Shown here piece by piece: positions 28,701 to 40,100 of a DNA stretch of 64,000 nt (positions are counted from its first letter, which is position 1; every line of letters starts with the position of its first letter). The stretch spans positions 40,815,487 through 40,879,486 of the forward strand of contig NW_023998415.1 in the NCBI RefSeq assembly GCF_014805625.2. Reading direction: 5' to 3'. The notes under the pieces were generated by a model. The model had not been told where the DNA came from and ran no database searches. It saw nothing but the letters and a program-made list of their open reading frames with translations. Source of the DNA: Glossina fuscipes. Taxonomy: Eukaryota; Arthropoda; Insecta; Diptera; Glossinidae. Both the position numbers and the translations under genes were made by a program.

Positions 28701-31700
28701 TGTATAGTAAGATGGACGGTCCCATAAAGTCCATACAAATGCATGACGTTAAAAGTAATCTGGAAAAAATTGCGTTATCACCAGATCCCTTATGGAATCA
28801 TACATCAGTGTTTAACAAAGGCGTAATTGATAAAAAGCAGACAATCTTTTTAGATGAGTGCTTGGTAAGTAACCCTTTCAAAATTATTTTAAAACCCCTT
28901 CCGATTAGCATATACTTAGTAATTAATTGTTCCAAATATTTCGCGGCTCATAATTTTTGAACAGGAAGCCTTGAATATCTCTTCCTTTTTTTGCAAATCG
29001 ATTAATTTGTATGAATTGTGCAATTGTAATATTTCGGGCAGTCTGTATCGTAATCTAAAAGATCTATTGTACTCACTCATGCCTCTAGCCCTCAAGCTGC
29101 GATGTCTGGCGTTATAAAATCTTCGCCAATTCTGATTCTGCAAGTTCTGCGCTTTCGCACACGATATGATAGGCCTTTTCCAATGCCCCCTCACAAAATC
29201 TGCAGAAATCAGTATTCGCGGTGCTTATATTGTCCAGATGAAACATGAGAGAATTATCATCCGTCTGGAAGCAAGTTACTGGATGTATGCCACTCCTCCA
29301 TAGGTCTATTAACTTGTGTGCGGAAGATTTTATAAATCTTTTTACTCGCCTTATATTCTACTTTCAATGGCGTTCTGATTTTTTCTGCGGCCGTTGCCAT
29401 GTCAAGCTCTTGATATGATTGTTCGTACGTTACAAAAAATATCGGACCTAACTTAGTCCTTTGTGCTCTCTTATAGGCTAAATAGTCAGTCCTTTCGATG
29501 CCCCAATGTGGAGGTACACACCTTAGGTCCACATCAATGCGCGCCCGTAGCTCGTACAGGGCTTGAAGACTCTTCAAGGCAAGCTCATAGGGCCTTTAAA
29601 CCATGGAATGAATGCAAGCTAGTTCTTTCCTGCATTGCCTTCTTAAGCGGAATAGCTACTTGGAATCCGCGCATGCCCACTCTCTTTTCGCCATTTCCCA
29701 GCTTCGAACTATCAGAGTACCATTTTTGCGCTGTTGCTACTAAGTCTACAAATTGGCCGTCCTGTCCACATTTCTTTGGCATGGTCAATCTGGATCGGCA
29801 AGGCAGTATCGGACTTGAAGCACTGCGGTCCAGTATTAACAAGTAAGTTAAGGGTTACTTATGTGGGCTCTCATGAATTAGCGTGGTTGTTTTTAAGTAG
29901 ACTTACTTTTTATATTGTCTTAGCTTTTCTCCATGGTTTTGGGAAGCAAAGTGCTAAGGGTAATAGGTCTGAATGACTTTGGCAGGCGCCGCTCATTTTG
30001 GTATGAAGACGACTTCCGGTTTGTTCCGGTAGTGTGGCGTATAGTCTGTCCGAAGGGCTGTTTTTCTAAAGCTTTACTAATTGTAGAAGAAGACTTTTTG
30101 TGTCCCATTAGAGTAGACAGGGCTTAATTTCATCTGATATAGGTGCTTTGGACGGTCCGACGGTTGACGGTTCTGTCAGCATTGAGGATATTGTTAGCAA
30201 AGCTACGGTGTCATGGAGGTTTCCCATGAATACCTTTGCTCTATCAGGCTTGCATTCCAAACAGTGAAGCGAAATGGGTCTTTACAAAGAGACGGCCGGT
30301 TTCTTCCATGTTGTCTGTGTAGCCTCTGTTTAAAGTGTATACTCCGTTGCTGTGGTCGTTGGCTACGACTTCCTGTGTGGAGATACACCGCTTTACGGGT
30401 TTCTGCAGAGTTACCAGTGGCCCTCAGCGACACCGTTCTAAGACCATAACTGGTGATCTCAGCTCTACTGCTGAGTTGTAAACATCATATTTTTCCTGAT
30501 TTCTTTCTGAAGTACTTTCCAGTGCTTGACATTCAAGCCTCTGTTCTGTCCCGTCAGAAAATTTAGTTTGTGTGTCGGCTCTATACTGCCTGATTTTGTG
30601 AAGTATTCAACAAGTACATGGGAAGGGGATCTCGTCCTTAGATAGAGCTTTAACGACTCTTCCAAAGTTTTAGCGTTGACACCGCTTTCATTAGCCAATC
30701 CGCCGTCTCCCTTCGCTTGCAGGTTAGTATGAGCTAACCCGGTCGAAAACTGTAGCCAGGAGATTGAAGCTTTATATGCGATTTTTTTTCAGGGCGGATT
30801 CTGTTCAAAAAAGGGCGACGTATTAACCTCGGTTAGTCATCGCTCCGTGTCGTCTTTGAAAATAGTCTGGGATGATTTCTAGTCGTGCCGATTTTGCTAT
30901 CTCTTTACGAGATACGGCGGTGCCAGATGTCTGACCCGCAGCGTCGCTTGTAGTGTGGGTCCTCGCATCTTCGGCCGCTGAACGTTTTGCAGAGTTACTG
31001 GTATTATAGGACGGCGAATTATCCGTCCTAGCACGTGTGCCACCGACAGCAGGCTGTCGCCACGACGCGGGGTGCGCTAGTCACTTCGACGCGGCCACAT
31101 GCGTAGTCGAAGCCAATGGGGCTCTTTATCAACGTTTTGAGATGGCGGTGGCCAGCTCCATTTGGCCTGCTCTACCTGTTGTACCTTTCAGCTTTTGCAC
31201 GTCCGGGCGTTCCTACAGAGAGTCCCTGAGAAGTTGGTTTAGCTTCTTCTACTCTCGGTTTCTCATGTTTTCGACCAAATGACTTCGGTTGGGAAAACAT
31301 GGTCCTCCTTAGTGGGTATGATGCCGGTGCCTGAACTTTCTTCAGACATTTCAACAACTTTTTCCCTGCAGGTTTGAATCGAATGTCCCTGTGAGGATTG
31401 ATTGAGATTTCTTTTTTTTTTCTACATGTCTTGAGTTTAAAGCTAACTCTTTGAGCCGAAGTCTTTGTATCTCAAAGGGGTTAAATACTTCCTCAAAGCT
31501 AGCCAAGTATCTGAGGTACGCAGTTAGCAGACTTACTCAGGTAGTATCATTCGGCGGTGAGCATGGTGCGACTAATACTCGGGATTACGGGTTTTCTCGG
31601 CTTTATCCCTCTAGGTCCATCGTATTCTATAAGAAAGGAACGGGAGCACCGATCAACTTATATTAATCTTGGTGCTACTTTTATAGTATAGCGCACTGTG

Positions 31701-34700
31701 TAGTTTCGCCGTTATCATTTCATGTTATCTGTTTACATTTTACATATTACATGAAGAATACAAAGTTAGTCATTGTGATAATATATCAAATCGGTCTTTT
31801 AAAGATTTTTTTTAAAAGACGTTGGTAGTCATTGCTCGAAAGAATATAGAACCATTTTACTCTTTATTCGCCTTTAATTATATATACACATACTCTATAA
31901 ACGTAGTCTAGGTAAAATTACAAGAACACTTCTTTAAAGATACTTTTAATGGAAAGAATCTATATCGAAAAATATTCTTATATTTTGATAACCTTGATGG
32001 TATTTCAGTGATTTCGGGCATTTCCGTAATTTCAGCAAACAATCAAGATATGGTTATAAAAGAAATGCCAAATGAAATCAAGAAAAAATTGTAATTTCAC
32101 TGAAATTATAAAATATTGAAATTCATGGGGTTATAACATATGCATAAAAAAGTTTTTATGTGCCCGTGACAAACAATGGAAAAGGAAGCAAGATGTTCGA
32201 ATAAAAACGTTATACATGGAATAAAGTATGTCATCTGGGTGCAGTGGTAGAGGCAGCCAGAAGCACAACCCGCTTGTTCACTAAACGGTCAATGAATAAT
32301 AAGCAAAAACTACATGTTTATAGGTCAAAATTAATCACTTAATGAGCTGAATGCAACATAATCGTCAGTGATTTCAAGTGAAATGATTTTATGTGGAAGT
32401 ATGAAAATGTCTAATTAAATATTGATTCTCGAAAAACATATTCGTTCTATATATTATTTTTATCAACAAAGTTCCTTCTTTCAGGCAAAATTAACACTTG
32501 TAAAAGGTTTCGGGATATCTGTTGTAACACATTCACCATGCGAAGAATTAATGTACATCACACTTGAAGACATAATGCTAGACATAATTTTATTGCCTTT
32601 TACAAAATCATTGGAATTAAAAGTTGGTGATCTGCAGATAGACAATCAACTATTAGACACACTATGTCCCGTTTTATTGTATACATCGAAATCGAACGCC
32701 GATGATTTACCAAAAGAAGCTGTGGTATTAAAAGCAAAATTATTGCCCAGTCCTAATAAAAATGCGGTTATATTTGAATATATATCTTTCGATTTGAAAC
32801 CTTGCATTGTATGCCTAGAGGAACGTATGATTTTAAAAACTGGTGTTTTTCTTAACTTCGGACGGGTGACTAAACGGAAACATTTACAAGCAGATAGTAA
32901 CGTTTATCGAACTGATGAGTATCCTTTTTCGAAAAATGCTAAACGATTTTATTTCGAAAACTTGGTCATTGGACCAACCCAGGTAAGTAAAACATTATTT
33001 AAAGATATTAAATTAAATATTTATATATATGCAAGTATATATATATTCATTGTATATATGTATATATATTGTATATATATTCAATGTGTAGAAAATGCAG
33101 CGCTTTTGTTTTTATAAAACAAAAAGGGCATTTTTTTTTTTTTTGATATTCTCGCATTGATTCAATGCTAAAAGAGTAAAATAAGCTAATAATTACAATT
33201 TAGAAATAGTAGTATATTTAATAATTAAGCTGATGAGTAATTTATTCTATCATTTCTTCGTTTGAATAAAAAGTAATTTTAAATCTGAAATTTTATTTGC
33301 TTGCAGGTACGACTTACTGTTTTAACAGCGTCCAAATTATCACCCGAGCTTTTCGAAATGAAGAAGTCACTTGGTCTGACGTTAATCAAGTTTGAAGACG
33401 CTTTAATAGAATTTGATAAGTTTTCTGACAGGCATCATTTCGAAACATTAGACGTTTATTTTAAGGTGTTAAAGGTCCATTATATAAATCAATTAAAATG
33501 GCATGCAGCATCGATATTGGGAAGTGTAGACTTTTTGGGGAATCCTTTAGGATTCGCTAATGACCTTTCAGAGGGCGTATCAGGATTAATATTTGAAGGT
33601 TCCGTTAAAAGTTTGGTCAAAAATGTAACCCACGGCATATCAAATTCAACGGCAAAACTAACAGAGACGTTATCAGATAGTTTAGGTAGGGTTGTTTTGG
33701 ATGATCACGACAATGAGACTCGCCAAAAAATATTGGAGGTTACATATCCAACTACCGGCAGCCATTTGGCAGCGGGTTTAAAGGGTTTTGGCTTTGGCCT
33801 ACTTGGGGGAGTAACAAGCATCGTTCGTCATACTTACGTTGGTGCCTTGTCAGACGGTTTCCCGGGATTTCTGAGCGGTTTGGGAAAGGGTCTTGTGGGT
33901 ACGGTAACAAAACCAATTATAGGTGTTCTTGATTTAGCATCAGAAACTGCAAGTGCCGTTAGAGAGACAAGCAGAGGCTCCCATCATTACTTACCCGATC
34001 GTAAGCGTTTACCGCGTTGCGTAACAGGTGCATCAGGCGGCTTACTGCCCAGTTACTCATATCGGCAAAGTAAAGGACAACAATACCTTTATATAATTAA
34101 TCGTAGAAATTTAAATGAAAAACTAATATTTTATGAGCCAAATTTGTGTAACGACCGAGAAGCGAAATTACGACTTCTTTTATCCACGGAATACATTCGC
34201 ATTTTCTCAAGGTGTGAAGAAGATCCTGCGATAATGTTTGAATGTCATTTGAGCGAGGTACTATCATGTCATCCTTTGACCACAAATGCGACTAGTGCTC
34301 ACTCAAGCAAAATTACACCGAGTTATTACATCGAAATATCCACGAATTTACCAAAAGTTACGCGACCGCGAGTTCGTTGTCAAAATGAAGAAATTGCTGA
34401 AAGGGCTTCAAGATGTGTAAGTAAATACGATATCAATTATATATTAACGTAACTTTTTAAAAGCATTTTTATCATCATCAAATTGATGAAATAAATGGCT
34501 TTAAAAAGCCTGATAAATATACAAAAAAAATGTTATAAATCAATTCTTTTGTAAGAATCATTCCTTATTTAATGCAATCTTTAGTCAGGAGTTTTATGAC
34601 AAAAATCATTTATTTTCCTTTTTTTCATTAATATCGATCATTAGGGATAAAGTTAAATAAATCAATTCAGAATCTCTCAGTTAAATGAGAAAATAGTTAT

Positions 34701-34905
34701 TAGTAATTACAAGTCTATTCGCTTTCAACTGTACATTAACAAGATTCGCTCGAACTATGACAAATAACTTCTTCCCAATAATTTTCAATAACTTTTTTGA
34801 GATATTATTCAATAATTCAATCATTTTTATGCGCTAATCTTTTTCCAGATAAACTACGCGAAGGCAGTGTTTGATGAACGGGAGCTGTCATTAACATACT
34901 TCTAA
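9666..34905 (+). CDS. Vps13D: Vps13D-type bridge-like lipid-transfer protein, complete
   Basis: VPS13 proteins move lipids at organelle contacts; VPS13D acts in mitochondrial and peroxisome upkeep and its UBA binds ubiquitin (family knowledge). Exons: 9666-9762, 10196-10986, 11313-12419, 12488-13404, 14222-14358, 15017-15142, 15371-15992, 16069-16170, 17125-17512, 18472-19291, 19731-19980, 21205-21358, 22190-25633, 25811-26023, 27044-27919, 28550-28864, 32485-32982, 33307-34416, 34849-34905. All are GT-AG and phases agree, giving 12024 nt (4007 residues plus stop). N-terminus [17 protein letters not shown] is the chorein signature. A UBA domain sits near residues 2350-2390 (core VAMGF). VAB-type repeats with a conserved Asn (for example NKTGLPLLF) run from about 2540 to 3150. 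QxW motifs near 3265-3345 suggest a ricin-like trefoil. The C-terminal VPS13/ATG2-like domain starts near 3620. No frame break was seen. Confidence 0.95.
9957..10013. repeat. (AT)n microsatellite in Vps13D intron 1
   Basis: Two (AT)n runs separated by CTG, inside the 433-bp first intron. Confidence 0.9.
17872..17902. repeat. (CT)n microsatellite in Vps13D intron 9
   Basis: CT dinucleotide run broken once by AT. It lies well away from either splice site (intron 17513-18471). Confidence 0.9.
19480..19600. repeat. piece of dispersed repeat (GTCCGTCCGCCTGTCTG)
   Basis: In Vps13D intron 10. The GTCCGTCCG/CTGTCTGACG stretch matches the internal part of the repeat family described at 5870 and 63858. 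It is a short, decayed piece and its limits are approximate. Confidence 0.4.
19686..19722. repeat. long poly-T just before Vps13D exon 11
   Basis: Run of about 35 T, ending about 10 bp before the AG at 19729-19730 that opens exon 11. It serves as a very long polypyrimidine tract for that acceptor. Confidence 0.85.
21757..22130 (+). repeat. dispersed repeat with palindromic head, copy 2
   Basis: In Vps13D intron 12. Opens TACCCTACATTGTGATACAAG, then GTTATATTAAG, followed by the internal TTTATCTGCCC and GATGAATGCGG-like parts of the family. It is more decayed than the 5870 copy. The right limit is uncertain. Confidence 0.5.
26170..26945 (+). repeat. dispersed repeat, internal and 3' part
   Basis: In Vps13D intron 14. 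Contains GGCGTGTAGGCGTTGTAGGCG, GTGGGCGTGTCC and GACGGACAGATGGGCGGACG. It ends with TTCCTTCTGGGTGTTGCGAACG and GGGTATAAAA. This is the 3' half of the same fly repeat whose 5' head appears at 5870. The ending GGTATAAAA mirrors the GGTATATTAA of the head. Confidence 0.55.
28409..28475. repeat. (AT)n tracts in Vps13D intron 15
   Basis: Two TA-repeat runs about 30 bp apart, just upstream of exon 16. Confidence 0.85.
28900..31680 (-). mobile_element. decayed non-LTR retrotransposon (LINE) with RNase H, internally deleted
   Basis: Fills most of Vps13D intron 16, antisense to the host gene. It is visibly more GC-rich than its surroundings. In 5'-to-3' order on the minus strand: a [23 protein letters not shown] ORF1 start near 31350; a reverse-transcriptase block [16 protein letters not shown] (about 29920-29990); RNase H pieces WYSDSSK (about 29720) and a PPHWGI core (about 29500); and a terminal CRFC...H..C zinc knuckle (about 29150-29200). 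Only about 200 bp separate the RT block from the RNase H start, so the catalytic core of the RT is missing. Stops and frameshifts are frequent. The RNase H plus terminal knuckle points to an I- or LOA-like clade. Limits are approximate and no target-site duplication was found. Confidence 0.7.
33017..33085. repeat. (AT)n-rich tract in Vps13D intron 17
   Basis: Imperfect TATATA/GTATAT runs within the 324-bp intron 17, followed by a T homopolymer at 33131-33144. Confidence 0.8.
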
Positions 34906-34982
34906 ATAATTGAATTTAATTTATTGATTGTAACTACATTTAGAACGACTTAAAACTTACCTTTATAAGTAAATATCGTTAA

Positions 34983-35042
34983 AATAAAGTACAATTATTG
35001 TAACTATGTATATATTGTAATCTATGTACCTAATTAAATAAA
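34983..35042 (+). terminator. candidate Vps13D polyadenylation signals
   Basis: Two AATAAA hexamers, at 34983-34988 and 35037-35042, lie 78 and 132 bp after the stop codon at 34905. They suit a short 3' UTR. The cleavage site is not determinable from sequence alone. Confidence 0.6.
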
Positions 35043-37114
35043 CGATGTTTTATACTAGTTACCGTAATCAAGAGTTTTATATATATATTTTTTTCAATCG
35101 CATTTATGTATCACCCTATATAAATTTTTTATTGAACAACTGCAAATATTTTGAAATGATTGATGACTTCAGGTTGTTCAGGTTTCATCTGCTATTAATG
35201 TCGATAAATATGTCGATTTGATGATCGTGAATCATGAAAAGCCCGATTAGAAAATAGTTTGTCTTGCATCCGATTTTTGGGTTTGGATTTTTATATTTAA
35301 TTTTTTTTCTTGCTTCGGGTGTGTGTTTCACGAATTATTGAAATTGAAAGATTTTCATTTCAACGTTTTATTTACTTCAATTGAAATGTTTAGTGTTTAT
35401 ATATTTTTATGCCCTACGTCACTTGTGATGCAGGGGTATATTGATTTTCCGTGAAGGACTTGAGATAGACCCGCCCGTTGTTAAATCGATTTTCGAGATA
35501 TACTGAAGATACTTTCGATCTGAATGACTTCTAATGATAGACCGTGGCCTACGTGTATTTTGTTTGCATTGTAAAAACATCTATCGTCACGTATATCTAT
35601 TAACAACAGCAGTATTCGCGAAATCCTAATATCTTAGGTAGGAAAAGAAGATTCTAGATTAAGTTATCATATGTGTCGTGTATCCTTTACATTCTTGTAG
35701 TGCAACTTTATGAAACTGAACTGTATTATGTAAACTCTCATAGAACGCATAGTAAGCAAACAATTCAAATTAAGATTACTTTTTTTTGCCAAACCCATCC
35801 TTGCATAGATCATAATTGAAACTGGTTTCCCAGCTTTCGAAAATAGACTTTATCAATTAAAAGCTAAAATAGTCCCCAAGCTTCTTAATTCAAACAAATC
35901 TATTCTGTGAGAAAGATTATTATTGCCAAGAAAATTCGAAAGTCACCATCTGCAATTGACTATTGTTTGTACATCACAAAGTAATTGAGCATTCTCTTAA
36001 GAATTTTCCACTAATTTGGTCTTAAACCTCCATGGATTTTGAAAGACTACTTTTTTGACATTTCGCTGTCTATGCACAAGAAAGAAGACACTCCCCAAAT
36101 TGCGTCTTTAGGAATCTAATAGCTAAAAAAACCCAAGTACTGTAGAGATATTATCAAAAAGAAATTAATAAAAAAAGAAGAATTGCAAAATTATGAATAT
36201 ATATAAAAAAATGTATTTAAATTATATATTTGCGTTTACATGCCAAATACAACACTGTTTTTGTCTCCGATTAAAAAACTTTATTCGAGTCCACAGTAGT
36301 CGACTCATATATACTCATAATGCGACACTGTCGAAAAAGATGGTCGAGTCGAGTGTCCATTCGACGTTAATAAACCAGCCACAGTTCTTCTGTTAGTTTC
36401 ATTTCAAGTAGGAAACGTCAAGACTCGTTTTACAAAGGGAAATATATGGCCACGGAAGAAAGAGAGAGCAGCAGAGGGAGAGCTAGAAATCCAAAGCGTC
36501 TTAAATCTAATTGATCGACACATTGCCTCCAAAATAACATTTTATCGAGTTGGAGATACCATAAGATGATAATGATCTTATTTTAAAAGACTAACGTAAA
36601 AGTTAATTCGAAAATAAACTCTTTTTCTTTAATTGGACACTAAATTGCAGAACACTGATACTTACAAATCAATTAACAATTACTTCAGCTCATTAGCTGT
36701 GCTCGGAACTTCTATTGCGGTTTTAATAGCAAGGGCTTGTAAATATACATTACTCGAATTTTCCGATGAGTCGTTCTGGCTTGTTCTTTTTTACTGGTTT
36801 TGCACAACAGCTTCTTGAACTGGCGTATAGTTTTTTGAAAATGTGTAATATGTGATGTGAGAAATTTATCGAATGTTAAAGTGCTACACTAAAGTATTCT
36901 GAAATGGGTTTGGTTGTTAAACAATGGGAAAAAAACCCGATAAGTTCGATGCGTAGAGTAATGGAAAATTACATATATGTGTCAGTTTGACCGTAAGTTA
37001 GTGACTCTGAAACGAAACGGTTTTCCCGTATAGATATGATCCCTCTTATGAGAGTACCCTAAAATTTTCTTATTTTTATTTTGAATTATATTTTAATCAA
37101 AAAGAAAGCGTCAA
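35043..37114. other. intergenic region between Vps13D and DCST gene
   Basis: About 2.1 kb, AT-rich. A dispersed-repeat copy starts at about 35407. The short open frames at 36193-36396 and 36633-36818 match nothing I know. The DCST promoter must lie here but shows no clear core motif. Confidence 0.6.
35405..35680 (+). repeat. dispersed repeat with palindromic head, copy 3
   Basis: Opens GCCCTACGTCACTTGTGATG, then CAGGGGTATATTGA, GGACTTGAGATAGACCCGCC and GATTTTCGAGATA. It is the same layout as the 5870 copy, with the right end decayed. Confidence 0.5.
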
Positions 37115-40100
37115 ATGATTAGATCTTTAGGTTCAAAAATCGTTCATAAAGTTGTTCTTTTCTTTGCAAAACTCATCAAAAAGAAATCAAAAAGTGATGA
37201 AAAGAAACGTGTTGAGAAAAGAAGAAGATCCTCACGTAAATCTCGAAAGGCATCTGCTAATCGCAATGAATCTGAATACGAGGAATCCGCTAAGGATGCC
37301 GTTATAGATATATCAAAAGAATCGGGTGAGGAGACAAATACGCAAGATGAAGGAGAAGGGGAAGACGGAGAAGGAGAAGGAGAAGGAGAAGGAGAAGAAG
37401 GAGAAGGAGACAAACGTAAACGTAGATCGACTTTAGCCAAATTAGAAACATATGTGGCTTCATTATTTCGACGCCTTCTTGAAAGTAATATACCGATACA
37501 TGATGTTTTAACATTTATGACAATAGGTTACGTGGTTGGTTTTATAATAACCATTATATGGTACAATTGCGTTACGGAAAAAGAACTGAATGTAGCGCGA
37601 TGGGTGTTTTTCACTATATTCGGTTTCATTGCCCTGCTAATGGGTCATAGCAAGGAAGTGAGGTGAGTAGCCATTGGTAAATTTGTCATTTAGGAAAAAT
37701 AGTTAATTAAAACTAACCGAAAAATCTTTTAAAGATGTACAATCACGTTAGCTATACCTATATTATGCAGCTCTCGTGGCAGATCCTTAATAGTAGCATT
37801 AGCGTTCTTCTTCGCCGTTAGTGGACCAACGGCGAATATGTTTAAAAATATTGACGTGATGACTTCAAGCATAACTTGTGGCCAAATGCAATTGAAACAG
37901 GCATTAAGTGACATGTTGGACACGCTTAAAGTCCCACTAGTGGCCATCAAAGAGGCTATACTTGTTGCAATAAAAGAGTTGAAAAATGTTATGAAAAAAG
38001 TGCAGTTAGTCCTGTATCATATACAGGAATTAATAATCATTTTATGTGAGTATTTGACAAACGGCATACACCCAGTGAAAGGAATTTTTTGGAATAATGC
38101 GAAATGTTGTTCTTGTTATTTCAGTGGCCAGCATTAAAAACGCATTTGATTGGTTACGCAATATAGTCAGTATGTGCAATAAGGAGTTTGGCACACCATT
38201 TGAACGTTGCATGAATACAGCCAACGATGCTATGATCTCTTGTCGGTAGGTTAAAGCGGAATAAAATGCCTACACTTTCTTTCTATGCAGCTATTCGAGA
38301 AAAACGTATTAAGAGCGGTTTTGATCTTCTCTTGTATGAGTTAGTTAAGAATCAATTGCGGACATATTGACCAGATTTCCTATGGCTTGTTTCGCCAGAT
38401 CAGATGTACTCATTAAAGTACTTTGTAAGAATTATTAATATTCGCCTTCACAGCACATATCTGAAATTCAATTCAGTCGCTTCTTACACGAACTAAAAGG
38501 TTTGTCCTTCCGATTGCATAACATTGAAAGAAATGCTTGTTACTCTGTTAAGTATGCAAACGTTTACCATCAGCGTTGTATTGTGAATCGATGGCTGTGC
38601 CTTTCCGCCTACGCTCTTGGAACTCTGAACATAGCGAGAAAGATGAAACGTTTGCTATGAAACTACGCTTTTTAGTTTAAAATGAATGCGCGTCAACAAG
38701 TAGTAAAAAGGAGAAAGGTGAAACTTCTTATATGTACATCGATTCGTAAGCGCTTGCGAACTTTTTAAATAGGCGCTATCCGATTGCAACTCACCAAAAA
38801 CTACAACGTATGAATCATAGCAGATGTAAGTCTGAAATTTTGTGCAAATACTTATCAGAAAATCAGCAAAAATCTTTAAGTTATTATCTATTAGAGAGAT
38901 ATTGAGTTGAAATAATAAATGAGTAAAATAAACATTTTCCAAGGCCGATGCGAAAAGCAAATTCTAATCGCGCGGCCAACTAACACCTACATAATTCACA
39001 AAATAGTTAAAAAGGTACATGCATTCATTTGGGGCGGTGGGTATCAAAAATTCGCTTTAAAGCAACCATAACTTTGTTACTCGTTTTTAAATTTATTCTA
39101 TTACTTTTGTTTTTAGTGAAAAACTCGGTCCACTTAAAGCTCTTTGTCATTTAACCAAATTATTTAGCATGTTTTGTTATGCGGCGAAGATTGTCGATGT
39201 TATCTGTGTATTAATAGATTTTGTTGACGATGCTATAATAGGTGTGGTCATGAATAGTAAGTTCGTTACACAAATTTAATTTTGATGACTTACGTGGGTA
39301 ATAAAATAATTTTACATTCAAATCTATCCGCAGAATTGAAAGAATTCGCCAACGAGGTCAAGCGATTATTTGATGTATCGATAACTTTTGATCATGATTT
39401 CTATTTTAAGACGACCAGCTCTAAAGAACTGAGTCAAATACGCGATGATATTATGAAAGATATTAGAAAACATATGCAAACATTTATTTTAATATTCGGT
39501 TGGTTGGATATTTTGAGCGTTTTATTGATGTGCCTTGTCTTATTTAAGTAAGCTCGGATAGCGAATTTATAAAAAGGTGACTGTATGCTAGAAGCAATTA
39601 AAATAATTTTATTTTTATATTTATTTCAGAGCGATTTGGTTTCGTATGAAATACGTACGCAATCCAAGCTATCAAAATAATTTTATTACCATTGAGTTTG
39701 TTCAAATTGATGAGAAGCGTCGCGAACAAGAAAAGGAAAGAGCATTGCCCTTAACATTGTGGGAAAGCTTTAAATATCCCAAAGTAACCATTCAGATATT
39801 TTTAGGGAGTAAATTATTGTTAATTAATTCATAATTTATTTACAATTTTAAAGCTCAGCGACTGTCGTTTGACCCGCGTGGAATTAACACAAATGGCCAA
39901 ATCTGCCGTATTTCTAACAATATCCACTACACAACTATTTTGTATATGTCTTTCGGATTTCAGTCTATTTTGGGTTTTGGCTTTGATATCGTTTTTCGGT
40001 TTAAGACAACGGGGCTTTGAACGTTAGTTTATAATATAATAGGCAAAAAACTATGATAAATGAACGATTAAAAACCGATTCGCTGCTTCTGCAAATCTTA

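Noticed and set aside
38655..38960. Minus-strand 101-codon frame in DCST intron 3
   Set aside because: The intron is spliced out in a phase-consistent model. The frame matches nothing I know and is probably part of a dispersed repeat.
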